Shown here piece by piece: positions 33,336 through 45,429 of a DNA stretch of 64,000 nt. This DNA is from Hyalella azteca (lineage: Eukaryota > Arthropoda > Malacostraca > Amphipoda > Hyalellidae). A program made the translations under genes and the position numbers. Every line of letters starts with the position of its first letter. Within the stretch, counting starts at the first letter, position 1. Below the pieces are notes generated by a model. That model was not told where the DNA came from, searched no databases, and saw only the letters and a list, made by a program, of their open reading frames with translations. The stretch spans positions 1-64,000 of the forward strand of contig NW_025942346.1 in the NCBI RefSeq assembly GCF_000764305.2. Reading direction: 5' to 3'.

Positions 33336-34852
33336 TAGACTACATTCTTTAGTTCCGAAATCTTGGACAAAGACATTCATCAGAGTAAATGGGTAACATA
33401 CCATAACGCTGAAATGCGTGGACCACCAGTCATCATTATATTAAATTAAATAAGAGTTTAACCAGCCCCTAATCATTGCAGTTAAATGTAAGCTTAATCC
33501 AGCATTCAATTGCAGCTAGTTCAAAAATCGTTAGAGATTGCTGTAACTGTAAACCACCTTCCTCTCTCCGTTGTCGATACAAGTCAGAGTGACCTCTTAA
33601 TAAAGGAAAGCTATGGAATATAACACCAATATATATTAAGATTTGAGGCACATTGCCCAATTTTAAGGGTCTTCTCTTAGGCGAATAAGTTATTCTTTCC
33701 TTAATGCAGCAACTGAGCATTCGTAGTGTTGATGTAGATGAGTTTCAGCACTCTGAGCAGTTATGTTATTAGCTCAGTTATGCTTCAAAACAAGTCCATA
33801 ATGTCCGTAATCAGTTATAGCTATATTGAATCCACTTGAATTCCTCCATTATGGGACGATGACGCACTGCCGCATGCTGGCATCAAAATATTGATATATT
33901 TTTGAACCCTGAGTTAGCCTCTGGATGGCTAACGGGTATTGTAGCCTAAGTGCGACTTAGCAGTTTAAAATTAATGGCCTCTCAGTAAGGTATTGCCAAT
34001 GCTATTACACCAAGTGTACCATTGGTAATTTACTGTATAAATATTTCGCATTTTATTCATTATTAAATAATATGAAACGGAAAGAATTTATTATTAACTT
34101 TACGCATGACCGTATTGGAATTGCTCATTTATTAGTTATAAAATTTCTCTCGCTCAATAGGGTAAATGAGCCTTAAACCGAAGTAAAACGAATTAGGGAA
34201 AGATTTCTTAACTAACATGCATCATTTCCGTCTACTTTACCCCAAACTATCACTATTATAAATTTTAGGTTGGAAGAATCAGGAAAAAATAATTCCGTTT
34301 CTCTGATCCGTAGGAGCAGGTTCTTCAAAAGTTTTTTTTTTAATTTAGAGTAATTGGAAGTTCTATTTTACGCAACTTCCAGACTGTAGGTTTATATTGA
34401 TAATTACATAGTACGCTACCATTTCAGATTTATTTCAATAAAATTATAAAAAGTCATGTAACAAAGTATTAAAATTATTCATTTTGTTCCTCGAATATAT
34501 GTGTAACATTCAACAATTAAAACATTTATATTATTTTTGCCGACTCAATCAATCTGTAGTTAATAAATGGCAGGCTTCATATTTTTTGTTGTTGCGGTGC
34601 CACTAAGAAAGAGTGGAAGAGAACAAGAGGTGGCGCAGAGTGGCCAGGAAGATGAAAGAGAAATGGAAAGGACAGTAGGAGATGGAAAGGCGCATTGCGC
34701 ATGATTTGGTTGGTTAAAGGTGATAGGGAAGTTTGCGGTTAGGGTGCTTTATAAACATATTTGTTTTCCACTGACAAGTTGCTTACTTATGAAATACAAT
34801 TTCAGGCGAAGAAAGTTCAATTTTGTTTCTGTAATTTGTATCTGTAATTCAT
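33336..34852 (+). repeat. Type-B unit, full length
   Basis: The head is shortened (TCTTGGACAAAGACATTC). The central CCTTAATGCAGCAACTGAGC block is at 33701, the cassette at about 33850-33884, the hairpin at 33906-33937. The insert's left flank is CTTCATA (one change), its right flank CTTTATA at 34747-34753. The downstream 70-codon frame is open but has no start codon. The unit breaks at 34855 by deletion of the LINE-containing segment present in the 8-kb and 39-kb copies. Confidence 0.8.
33850..33937 (+). other. Type-B cassette plus hairpin
   Basis: Cassette TATGGGACGATGACGCACTG then CCGCATGCTGGCATC, after conserved GAATTCCTCCAT. Hairpin ACCC (33906-33909) with GGGT (33934-33937). Confidence 0.6.
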
Positions 34853-35085
34853 TACGTGGCCTCATAGGAATGTAGGGGAACAAGAGAGGCGAATGCAGAA
34901 TTAAAAAGACGTTCATAATGGTATAATGGGTATTTTATTGCTCATAACCTAGAGAAAAGAATTCTGCGAATATATCAGTTTGGCTTCAATTCTCGCTCGT
35001 TTTCTTCTACGCTCAGTAATTATTTAAGGGTGTACTAACGTTCCAATTTCGTGTAAGGGAAATTATACTTGAAATTAGTTCTGAT
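34853..35085 (+). repeat. Type-A leader, start
   Basis: GGCCTCATAGGAATGTAGGG through AGAATTCTGCGAATATATCAG to CTGATCCCGT, as in the 9.2-kb and 39.8-kb copies. Confidence 0.8.
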
Positions 35086-35199
35086 CCCGTACTGTCGAGT
35101 CTTTATGTAGGTGTGTATAAGTAAGGTTGTGAAAGTCTCATTCGTATGAGACTTTCACAACCTTACTTATAGACACCTACATAAAGGCTCGACAGTACG
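35086..35199. repeat. Fold-back 1 (55-bp arms, 4-base loop)
   Basis: Left arm 35086-35140 and right arm 35145-35199 are inverted copies with about two mismatches, separated by TCGT. The left arm is normal leader sequence; after the loop the strand reverses. Confidence 0.95.
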
Positions 35200-36105
35200 G
35201 GGTATGATCCTTCAGTGCCTGCATCAGAGAGGAGAAAGCTTGTACATATGAAAATCAATGTATTGAGGAGCTTCATATGCCTCATTCTTTGTTATTTCTT
35301 GATGTTTTATACACCATCTGTATATAGAGGTCGAGCTGTTACACACACACGCTCTGTAAGCTCTTAAATAGTTTCCGTGTTTCATCGTTAGCAAATCAAA
35401 TGACCGAAATGTTATATGCCGGAGTAGATATGTTACCTAGATACTATAATGTGTTGCCACGTGCTCTATGATAAAGAGTTCGCAACAGAGTCCACATCTA
35501 TCTCTTTATGAGATTTTCTCATAAATGTTACAGCCAATTCTCTCCAAGTTAAACGCCTCAACATCATTTTTTTCTGAAAATTGAGTATATTAATTCATGT
35601 GCATTATAAATTAGATATATTATTTACTCTACAGAATAACCTAACTAAAGAAAAGTGAAAGGATACAAACTTTTACAGTAATGCCTGACCCACTACGTAA
35701 AACAAGATTCTATAAGGTAAATTCGCTGGATAATATTGGTAATTATAAGAGCCGGTCTCTTGCATGGATCTTGTCTTGAATCACTTATTTACTACCAGGA
35801 CCTATTATTGCTTGATTTACAATCAACAGATTAATTTATTGTTTGGACGTACAATTATCTAATTTATCTCTTCTGGCAGGACAAATTTAATTAAATAAAT
35901 GAATGTGGATACTCTATTGAGAGCCAAAATCTTCATACAATATATAATAGCAGTTTACGAGGCTTGATTTTCTATTAACGGATTAATTTAATATTAGGAC
36001 ATACAAGTGCACAACCTACTACTACAGGCCAAATTTAATTAAAAAAATAATTCTGGGTACTTGAGAGCCGAAATCTTCATACGCATGTAGTAGCAGTTCC
36101 TTTTA
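35200..36105 (-). repeat. Inverted type-A segment
   Basis: Reads as type A on the minus strand: from the central block (35205-35235) back through the head (about 35465), GAGGCGTTTAACTTGGAG (around 35545) and the leader. It begins with a jump from the leader fold-back into the unit centre and lacks about 100 bases around 35340. The cassette and hairpin are not included. Confidence 0.85.
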
Positions 36106-36162
36106 AACTGCTACTACATGCGTATGAAGATTTTGGCTCTCAAGTATCCAGAATTATTTTTT
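36042..36162. repeat. Fold-back 2 (57-bp arms)
   Basis: Arms 36042-36098 and 36106-36162 (around GCATGTAGTAGCAGTT and AACTGCTACTACATGC) restore the plus orientation. Afterwards the sequence jumps to AGCAGGTAAATGCAAGC inside type A. Confidence 0.95.
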
Positions 36163-36520
36163 AGCAGGTAAATGCAAGCATAATTAAGCACCCAGTTCTA
36201 CTTCGTCAGAAATTCTTTTGAAATTGAAGTAATTGTAAACTACCAACATTGTCGCTACAAGACAGCTCGACCTCTATATACAGATGGTGTATATAACATC
36301 AAGAAATAACAGCGAATGAGGCATATGAAGCTCCTTAATACATTGATTTTCATATGTACAAGCTTTCTCCTCTCTGATGCAGGCACTGAAGGATCATAGT
36401 GAGTATTTCTAAAAAAATGTCCTACGTCGGAGCGACGAGTGATGTGAATAGTTTAGTTATACCTCGAACCGGAATCAATTTGTTCATGCTCAGTAGTGGC
36501 GGTTGAGTAATCATTGCTCT

Positions 36521-36552
36521 CAGCTCAATTGCTTCTAGGGCACTAATAGCAC
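36521..36552 (+). other. Variable cassette A4 (32 nt)
   Basis: Flanked by TCATTGCTCT and GCTAATATATTTTT. After CAATTGC it reads TTCTAGGGCACTAATAGCAC. Confidence 0.75.
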
Positions 36553-36568
36553 GCTAATATATTTTTGA

Positions 36569-36596
36569 ACCCTCAGTTACCTTAAGGTAATAGGGT
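36569..36596 (+). other. Conserved unit hairpin (type A, loop TTAA)
   Basis: Stems ACCCT/AGGGT and TTACC/GGTAA are intact; the loop is TTAA instead of GTTA. Confidence 0.75.
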
Positions 36597-37570
36597 ATTT
36601 TGATGCACGTATTTGTTCAAGCTGTTGAGTTTTATCCACTTATAACCCGCACTATGTGTAAAGATTTAAATTGATTGTTAAGTGCGCCTCATGCTTTAAC
36701 GATTTATGTGCATATAAAGCGTACAGAGATTATTTGCTAAAATTTACTTATGGCAGTTTGAAATTTTGATAATAGGAATCATCGCAATGCATCTGGCAAC
36801 TTTTCCAGGCTGTGTGTAATGCTTGCACAATTAGCAACCATGTTTATTATTCAAAATGTACATTTTTAACATCACTACAGCACGTGGACAAATTGACAAT
36901 TGCAACTCCATGAGAATATGAAATTTCTCGCTCTTGTAGTAGTGTAAAAAATACTTAGTCCAGGAAATAGTGATTCTTAGTCTTTGCTATGTCACTAATG
37001 CTCGCAATGTCGAACGATCTGAAAGGTTCAATAGAATTAAATCATTTACTATGACACCGCACAACGCATCTACCTGGACGTGGAGTACAGCTTTCTCAAC
37101 CAGCAACAATTGATGATGGGCTTTAAGTTATCATTACTAGGTAGCATAAAATACGTTATGTATTCACTCAAGTTATGACTTTTAGATGTTTTTCTTCAAG
37201 ATATATTCATTGGAAAGCAAATATATTACTTTTTATTTTAGACTGCTTTAGGTCATAACCTTTGATAAAAAGTTTGGAAATTGTCGCCAAGGAACTCCAT
37301 GAATAACAAATCTATCAACGGATAAAGAAACTTTGAAACCAGAATTATTATACTAGAACAATTTCTCGACAGTATGCAGAGAAAAACGTCCTTTAAGGAA
37401 CACAATCAATAATGTCATCGAAATTTGTTTTTTACAAAGCAATTAAGAGTTTTTATTGCTGAATAAATACCATCGCACTCATTCTGTGTATGGGAAACTA
37501 CCGGCATCATTTACACTATAAGTGATTATCACGCAATAAAGGTCGCACGTCTAAAATAAATCAGCCTTAT

Positions 37571-39210
37571 AGTGGTTGTCTAATTATTAGTAGCGAAGTC
37601 CTGATCATATAGCATGTGGCATGCATCAGAGTACAGGGATAACATATCTAAACTGGCACATAAGAGGTATGTCATCTAATTAACGCAAAAATGCGTGGAC
37701 CATCATTCATCATTTTATTAAATTAAATGAGAGTTTAACCAGCCCCTAACCATTGCAGTTAAACGTAAGTTTAATGCAGCATTCAATTGCAGCTTGTTCA
37801 ATAAATCATTTAAGATTATTGTAACTGAAAACTACCTTCCTCTCTTCATTGTTAATACAAGTCAGCTTGACCTCTTAATAAAGCTGTCGTTTATAACACC
37901 AATATATATCAACATGTGAGGCACATTGCCCAATTTTAAGGATTTTCTTCAAGGCGTACAAGTTATTCATTCTTTGATGCAGCAACTCAGCATTCGTAGT
38001 GTTGCTGTATAGTGAGTTTCAGCTCTCAGAGCAGTTATGTTATTAGCTCAGTAATGCTTCAAAACAATTTGCTAATATTTATGCTCAGTGATAGCTATAT
38101 TGAATCCACTCGAATCCCATCTTTTGGTTTCAATAGTATATTGTTTAATTAATGAATATATTTTTAAACCCTAACGTATCCGCTGGATGGCTAAAAGGGA
38201 TATTAGCTTGCGTGTGATTTACGAGTAGATGGCGATTAATGGCCTCTCTGTAAGGGATTGCAAATGCTATTACACCGAGTGTGCCGTTGCTAATTTGCTC
38301 TATAAATATTTCGTATTTTATTTATTATTAAATAATATGAAACGGAAAGAATTTATTATTAACTTTACGCATGACCGTATTGGAATTGCTCATTTATTAG
38401 TTATAAAATTTCTTTCGCTCAATATTGTAAATGAGCCTTAAACCGAAGTAAAACGAATTAGGGTAAGATTTCTTAACTAACATGCATCATTTCCGTCTAC
38501 TTTGCCCCAAACTATCACTATTATAAATTTTAGGTTGGAAGAATCAGAAAAAATAATTCCGTTTCTCTGATCCGTAGGAGCAGGTTCTTCAAAAGTTTTT
38601 TATTTAATTTAGAGTAATTGGAAGTTCTATTTTACGCAACTTTCAGACTGTAGGTTTATATTGATAATTACATAGTACGCTACCATTTCAGATTTATTTC
38701 ATTAAAACTATGAAAAACGTCGTGTAACAAAGTATTAAAATTATTCATTTTGTTCATCGAATATATGTGTAACATTCAACAATTCAAACATTTATATTAT
38801 TTTTGCCGACTCAATCAATCTGTAGTTAATAAATGGCAGGCTTTATATTTTTTGTTGTTGCGGTGCCACTAGGAAATAGTGGAAGAGAACAAGAGGTGGC
38901 GCAGAGTGGCCAGGAAGAGGAAAGAGAAATGGAAAGGACAGTAGGAGATGAAAAGGCGCGTTGCGCATGATTTGGTTGGTTAAAGGTGATAGGGGTAGTT
39001 AGCGGTTGGGGTGCTTTATAAACATATTTCTTGTCCACTGACAATTTGCTTACTTATGAAATACAATTTCAGGCGAAGAAAGTTCAATTGTGCTTCTGTA
39101 ATTTGTATCTGTAATTCATTACGTCAATTACCTATTACATGAACTAATAAACTGTATCAATGTTGTCTGTACGCAGGACAATCGCGATACCGAACTCAGT
39201 TGATGGTTTT
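37571..39210 (+). repeat. Type-B unit, full length
   Basis: Head at 37590-37625, central TTTGATGCAGCAACTCAGC at 37974, cassette at about 38118-38153, hairpin 38168-38199. Insert flanks CTTTATA at 38841-38847 and 39014-39020. The downstream 70-codon frame (38229-38441) begins with ATG here. Confidence 0.85.
38118..38199 (+). other. Type-B cassette plus hairpin
   Basis: Cassette begins CCATCTTTTGGTTTCAATAG and is AT-rich. In the hairpin only ACCCT/AGGG-like outer pairing and TCC/GGA remain; the GTTA/TAAC pair is damaged. Confidence 0.5.
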
Positions 39211-39835
39211 TCTGGTTTGTTTTATTCTTTATTCACGCAGGAGCATACAAAAAAGTTCATAACAAGAAAATAGCAAAAATTTGGAGAAAAAATACAAAAT
39301 GCTTCCATGTGAATGCCCATATAAGCCAAAAAGCTTCACAGGCGACATTAGCGGTATTACAATCGAAAAACAATAACATATAATGACGATGGGATAAGAC
39401 AAAAGGAAACAGAAAGTGACTAAACTGAAAGCATCCTGATAAAAACTAACCTTTAGTAAAACTGATATAAGAACAACTAGCATGGCGACTAAAAATGATA
39501 TTCAACAAAGGCAGTAACAACCCTACCTAAAAAAATTAAATACAACTAAGACGAAAAGTCGAAACAATGTAGACTTACACCCTTTTTTTTAAATTTTATT
39601 GAGAAAAAGGCAATTAACAAAATCTTAAAAAACTAATCAGAGTCAGATTAATAACGAATAAGAAAAAAATCGCGGAATTTAGTCTTCAAACTGAATTTAG
39701 AACAATCAATTTTAAAATCATCATGTAATTCATTAAAATATTTCACACAATTAAAAACGGTACCGTTTCTTTCAATTTCTAACCGAACCGGGGGTAAGTT
39801 GAAATGCATGCCCCTGGTGTCGTGGCCTCATGGGA
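39211..39835 (-). pseudogene. LINE 3' end, duplicate copy
   Basis: Same truncated LINE tail as at 8598-9222, with the same boundaries, so it arose by segmental duplication rather than by a new insertion. The frame DTRGMHFNLPPVRLEIERNG to ILIRY is open up to the same stop region. Confidence 0.55.
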
Positions 39836-41267
39836 ATGTAGGGGAACAAGAGAGGCGAATGCAGAATTAAAAAGACGTTCATAGTGGTATAATGGGTATT
39901 TTATTGCTCATAACCTATAGAAAAGAATTCTGCGAATATATCAGTTTGTCTTCAATTTATGCTCGTTTTCTTCTACGCCCAGTAATTATTTAAGGGTGAA
40001 CTAACGTTCCAATTTCTTGTAAGGGAAATTATACTTGAAATTAGTTCTGATCCCGTACTGTCGAGCCTTTATGTAGGTGTGTATAAGTAAGGTTGTGAAA
40101 GTCTCATTCGTATAATGAAATAAGTATTGAAATCTGAGTTATAGGATGTGAAGAGATTGTTACTCAGACATATTGTGACCAGAATAATGGTGCTACATCG
40201 GCCAACATTCCAGGGCTGCGGGTAATGCTGGCACGATCAGTAGCAATACTTATTATTCACCAAGTATTTTATCTACAACACAACAGCGCCTCTTAAACTG
40301 CTACCACATGCGTATGAAGATTTTGGATCTCAAGTATCCAGAATTCTTTTTTGAAATAAATTTGGCCTGTAGTAGTAAGTTGGGCAATCGTATGTCCTAA
40401 TATTAAATTAATCCGTTAATAGTAAATCAAGCAATAATAGGTCCTAGTAGTAAATAAGTGATTCAAGACAAGATCCATGCAAGAGACCGGCTCTTATAAT
40501 TACCAATATTATCCAGTGAATTTACCTTATAGAATCTTATTTTACGTAGTGGGTCGGGCATTACTATAAAAGTTTGTATCCTTTCACTTTTCATTATTTA
40601 GGTTATTATGTAAAGTGAATAATATTTCTAATTTAAAATGCTAACATGAATTAATATAATCAATTTTCAGAAAAAAATGATGTTGAGGCGTTTAACTTGG
40701 AGAGAATTGGCTGTAACATTTATGAGAAAATCTCATAAAGAGATAGCTGTGGACTCTATTAATCAGTTGCGAACTCTTTATCATAGAGCACGCGGCAACA
40801 CATTATAGTATAGGGGTAACATATCTACTCCGGCATATAACATTTTGGTCATTTGATTTGCTAGCGATGAAACACGTAAACTATTTAAGAGCTTACAGAG
40901 CCCCGAAGAATTGCAGGTAAATGCAAGCGTAATTCAGCACCCAGTTCTGCTTCATCAGAAATTCTTATGAGATTGAAGTAATTGTAAACTACCAACATAG
41001 TCGCTACGAGTCAGCTCGACCTCTATATACAGATGGTGCATATAACATCATGAAATAACAACGAGTGAGGCGTATGAAGCTCCTCAATACATTGATTTTC
41101 ATATGTACAAGTTTTCTCCTCTCTGATGCAGGCACTGAAGGGTCATAGTGTGTATTTTTAAAAATGTCCTACGACGGATCGACGAGTGATGTGAATAATT
41201 TAGTTATACCTTTAACCAAAATAAATTCGTAACTGCTTAGTAGTGGCCGTTGAGTCACCATTGCTCT

Positions 41268-41298
41268 CACAACAAATGCTCCTGGTGCAAGGCATTTT
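41268..41298 (+). other. Variable cassette A5 (31 nt)
   Basis: Flanked by CACCATTGCTCT and GCTAATATATTTTT. It contains AAATGC and GCATTT around TCCTGGTGCAAG, so it can fold into its own hairpin. Confidence 0.75.
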
Positions 41299-41314
41299 GC
41301 TAATATATTTTTGA

Positions 41315-41342
41315 ACCCTCAGTTACCGTTAGGTAATAGGGT
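41315..41342 (+). other. Conserved unit hairpin (type A)
   Basis: ACCCT/AGGGT and TTACC/GGTAA with loop GTTA. Confidence 0.75.
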
Positions 41343-42097
41343 ATTATGATGGACGTATTTGAAGGTATTCATTATGTATTGAGAGCACTTATAATCTGCA
41401 CTGAGTGTAAAGATTTAACTTGATTGTTAAGAGCTTCTCATGCGTTAATGATTTTTGTGCATATAGAGCGTACAGAGATTATTTGCTAAAATGTACTTCT
41501 GGCCAGTTTTAAATTTTGATAATCGGAATCATCGCAATGAATCTGGCAACTTTTCAAGGCTGCGTGCAATGCTTACACAATTAGCACTATGCTTATTATT
41601 CAAAAAGTAAATTTTTAACATCACTACAGCACGTGGAGAAATTGACAATCTCCATTGAAAATATGCAATTTCTCGCTCTTATAGCAGTGTAAAAAATCCT
41701 TAGTCCATGAAATATTGAATCTTAGTCTTTGCTATGTCACTAATGCCCGCAATGTCGGACGATCTGAAAGGTTCAATTGAATTAAATCATTTACTATGAT
41801 ACCGCGCAACGTGTCTAGCTGGACGTGGAGTACAGCTTTCTCAACCAGCAACAATTGATGGTGGGCTTTAAGTTATCATTACCAGGTAGCATAAAAGACT
41901 TTATGTATTCACTTAAGTTCATGTATTCACTGCTTCACTCATAACCTTAGTTAATTCACTGCTTCTAGCTCATAACCTTAGTTAAAAATTAAGAAAATAG
42001 TCGCCAAGTGTCCTATGCATACTAAACCTATCAAACGGATAAAGAAACTTTGAAACCAGAAGTTTGACAAAAAATTTCTTTACAGTATGTAGAAAAA

Positions 42098-42293
42098 ATA
42101 TAACTCAGTACTTATTGCAGTGAGTGATAGAGAGCGCATTTTCTCGTCGACGAAAGCATGAAATCACGGACGGACAGACAGACAGACAGACGGACAGACA
42201 GACGGACAGACGGACGGACACACGGACGGACAGACGGACATGTGGCGAGATAAATAGTGCAATTTTTTCATAAATGAGAAAATGCGCTAAAAA
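42098..42293 (-). mobile_element. DINE-1/Helentron-like element 2
   Basis: Same insertion site and structure as 11427-11597, so inherited by duplication: inverted repeats AGCGCATTTTCTC (about 42133-42145) and GAGAAAATGCGCT (42276-42288), with a longer GACAGACGGACA array. Confidence 0.7.
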
Positions 42294-43930
42294 GTGTCCT
42301 ATATGAAACACAATCAATATTGTCCTCAAGATTTGCTCTTTATAAAGCAATTTAAACCTTTTTATTACTAAATAAATACCAACTCACTCATTCTGTACTC
42401 GAAAAATTGCAGGCTTAATGTACAGCATAAACGATTATCACGCAATGAAGGGTGCACGTCTGAAATAAATCAACCGTTCAGCAGATTAACAAACAAATTC
42501 TGGAAATTTTTTCTTCCCTTGACCAAGAATCTTCCTGTTTTTATTTCAGATTTAGGGTTATTGAACTCACGAGCAATGATTCTACAAGGAATTAACCTAA
42601 TCTGATATTTATCCTACCGGAGTTTGAATGTGAAATATTTTAATACAAGCACGGCACACGGCTAAGACACATAATGTTGTGTGGTGAGGCGTTGAACTGG
42701 TTGAGGCTGCGCACCTAGTATGAAATCGGGCAATCAAAACTCACGAGGAGTTGTCCGTAGACTATATTCATTAGTTACGAAGTCTTGATCATAGAGCATG
42801 TGACACACATCAGAGTATAGCGGTAACATGTCTAAACTGGCACATCAAACATATGTCATATGATGTAATAACGCTGAAATGCGTGGAACACTACTCATCA
42901 TTTTATTTAATTATTTAAGAGTTTATCAATTCCATAGTAATTGCAGTTAAACTCAAGCTTAATCCAACACACAGAGGCAGCTTCTGCAGAAAATTACATG
43001 AGATTGAAGTAACTGGAAATTGTCTACCTCTCATCATTGTCGATACAAGAAAGCTTGACCTTTTAATAAATTTATCGTATATAATACCAATACATATTAA
43101 CAGGCGAGGCACATTACCCTATTGCAAGTATTTTCTCTTAGGCGTACAAGTTATCTATTCTTTGCTGCAGCCTTGGAGCGTTCGTAGAGCTGCGGTAGAG
43201 TTTCTGCCCGAGGACGGATCAAATTAATAAATCAGTTATGCTTGAAAATGTATCAAGGTTGTTTATGCTCAGTAAGAGCGCTATCGAATTGACTTGAAGT
43301 TTCATTAATGGAAATGATATTAAAAAATAATATCGCTTTCTATTTTTAAACCCTTATTTTTCTCATGGATAATAGGAATAAATTCGAGTGAGGAATAATA
43401 AGTAGTCGAAGAATATAGGACCCATAAGCAGGGGCTTCCGCATATGTAATTTACTGTAAGAATATTACTTATTTTATTTATTAATAATCATATTAAACGA
43501 AAATAATTTATCTTTAAGTTTGTTCATGACCGTATTGAAATTTCTCATTTATTAGGTATAAAAAATTTCGCACTCAATAGGGTAAATAAGCCTTAAATCG
43601 AAGTAAAACGAATTAAGGTAACATAGCTTGACTATTTTGGATAATTTCTGCCCGTTTTACCACAAACTATCACTACAATGAATTTTAGGTTAAAAGAACC
43701 AGGAAATATAATTTCGTTTCCCTCATCAGTATGGGCTGGTTCTCCAAATGCTTCCTTAATTTAAAGTAATGAGAAGCTCCATGTTCCCCAATTTCCAGAC
43801 TGTACATTAATATTGGTAATTATATAGTACACTACCATTTCAGATTTATTTCCTTAACATTATAACTATGGGGAATAACTGCGCGGAAAGCTTCATGTCA
43901 ATAATATGACACACTTGCACTGCACAGCGC
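42294..43930 (+). repeat. Type-C unit with leader
   Basis: Leader ATCACGCAATGAAGGGTGCA, then GTGGTGAGGCGTTGAACTGG (42682), head TCTTGATCATAGAGCATG (42783-42800), central CTTTGCTGCAGCCTTGGAGC (about 43160), variable site around 43305-43340, hairpin about 43351-43376. The 3' part is more diverged than in other type-C copies and ends near 43930 at a partial 116-bp monomer. Confidence 0.75.
43351..43376 (+). other. Conserved unit hairpin (type C, weak)
   Basis: CCT with AGG and TATT with AATA can pair. This is the weakest copy of the hairpin. Confidence 0.4.
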
Positions 43931-43931
43931 A

Positions 43932-44026
43932 GATCTTGGTATCATCTCATGTTGTCTTTAGCATCATGTTTATTTAGTATATATATATATATGTTCTCTA
44001 CCTGCCCACCTGCTGCAAGCTATGAT
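43932..44026 (+). repeat. Partial 116-bp-type monomer
   Basis: GATCTTGGTATCATCTCATG through a longer TA run to CACCTGCTGCAAGCTATGAT. It again lies at the end of a unit. Confidence 0.9.
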
Positions 44027-44578
44027 ATTACTAAGAAATATATACGACTGACATCTATAAAAACTGATGCATTTGTCCTCAATAAATATCTATTGATGTT
44101 CAAAGGCACTCACTTCAAAACTTCTATCAGCTGGCGACCTGTAAAATGTGTTGTTATAACATCAATACAATAAACTCAACTAGTGTCATAATATACAATA
44201 ATTTACTTAAATATGTAAATTGCCATATTAATTACTGGGGACTATTCAATAAATAGGCTTTCTTTGACCCCAGTCATTTGACAAATGATCGCAAATAAAG
44301 GATGAATACAAATGATAATTTAAGAACTCTAATAATAAATGAACGATAAATACAAGAAAACAAATTATAAAACTATAAACCGTGTGTCTTGATAGCCCTT
44401 GCCCATTAATTCGTAATGGTGTTACAGGCTCGGAGCACCGCTCTGTGGTGGATCACATAGCAATGACAAGGTTCATGGCGGGTCTACACGAGGTCACGTA
44501 ATAGTTCACTCAAAAACCGAAATGACAATACATGTAACCTAACTATCGTTGATGTTATTATATTGAGAGGCGTTCCCT
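44027..44578. other. No recognised feature
   Basis: AT-rich low-copy DNA, without unit landmarks or credible frames. Confidence 0.4.
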
Positions 44579-45429
44579 AACATGATGATCCAGTTTCAGG
44601 GACAAACGCAACAGCAATGCGAGGTAATAATGTGTGTATTTTTTACATCATAGCTTCCTCTAGTCTAGTACTTCATATATACCAGGCAACCAGTTCACTA
44701 GTGAACTTCTTTTCAAGCTCTCATTAAGACGGCAGTTCACAGGCAACTCTCAGCATATCAAACCAGTCCTGTCAAATGTAATATAAATTTTTGAAGTTAT
44801 ATTCCAAGTTATTTTACGTTTATGGGATATTCTTGGGATAATATATTTATAAGGGAGTGTTGAATATCCAATTATTGATTCACTAACAATGAAATGAGTA
44901 AATTATTTTGCAGTTTACCGATTATGAAGAGTTGCAGATCGCAAGCGGATGTCAACTTTAAATTGCTGCTTCTTAAGTGTTGTATGAGGTTCAAGTAATT
45001 GAAAACATCCATACTCTTTTTATTGTTACAAATTATCTTGACGTAGTATTACAGGTGTCGTGTACAACATTGTTGAAAAATAATAAGCGAAGCCTAAAAA
45101 GCTTTTTATGCATTGCTGTGATTTTTATTTAGTTATTCAAGACAAGGCCCATGCGGGAGACCAGCGCAAATATATACTGATATTATCGAACGAATTTATG
45201 AAGTAACTTCTTTTTCGTACTAGACCTTGCCTACTGTTAATCATTCAATCATAAATATCATATAAACATCTAATGCTGAAACGTAAAAAGTTATACCAAG
45301 ATCTAAATCATTGTAACTATTAATCTCATATCATACAAGATCGGAAAGGTGTTAAAATCTTAAAGAAATAACTGCACTATTACAGAGCAGCAGACAATTA
45401 TATCACATAAATTTGTTGGTAGACTTGGT
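44579..45429 (+). repeat. Type-D unit, duplicate with deletion
   Basis: Matches 5855-6999 except that about 300 bases, including the type-D head, are missing at 44820-44826. Confidence 0.8.

Larger units (their letters stand above)
36163..37570 (+). repeat. Type-A unit, copy A4 (5' part replaced)
   Basis: Begins within the unit at CAGGTAAATGCAAGC. Inverted repeat CATATGAA...TTCATATG at 36322-36354, central block at 36372, cassette 36521-36552, hairpin 36569-36596. No DINE-1-like insertion. Confidence 0.85.
39836..42097 (+). repeat. Type-A unit with leader, copy A5
   Basis: Full leader (AGAATTCTGCGAATATATCAG at 39924; CCCGTACTGTCGAGCC at 40052; GAGGCGTTTAACTTGGAG at 40685), head at about 40778, inverted repeat CATATG-like (here CGTATGAA...TTCATATG) at 41070-41105, central block 41118, cassette 41268-41298, hairpin 41315-41342. 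A short local duplication (CACTGCTT...CATAACCTTAGTTA) lies near 41930-41990. Confidence 0.85.
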
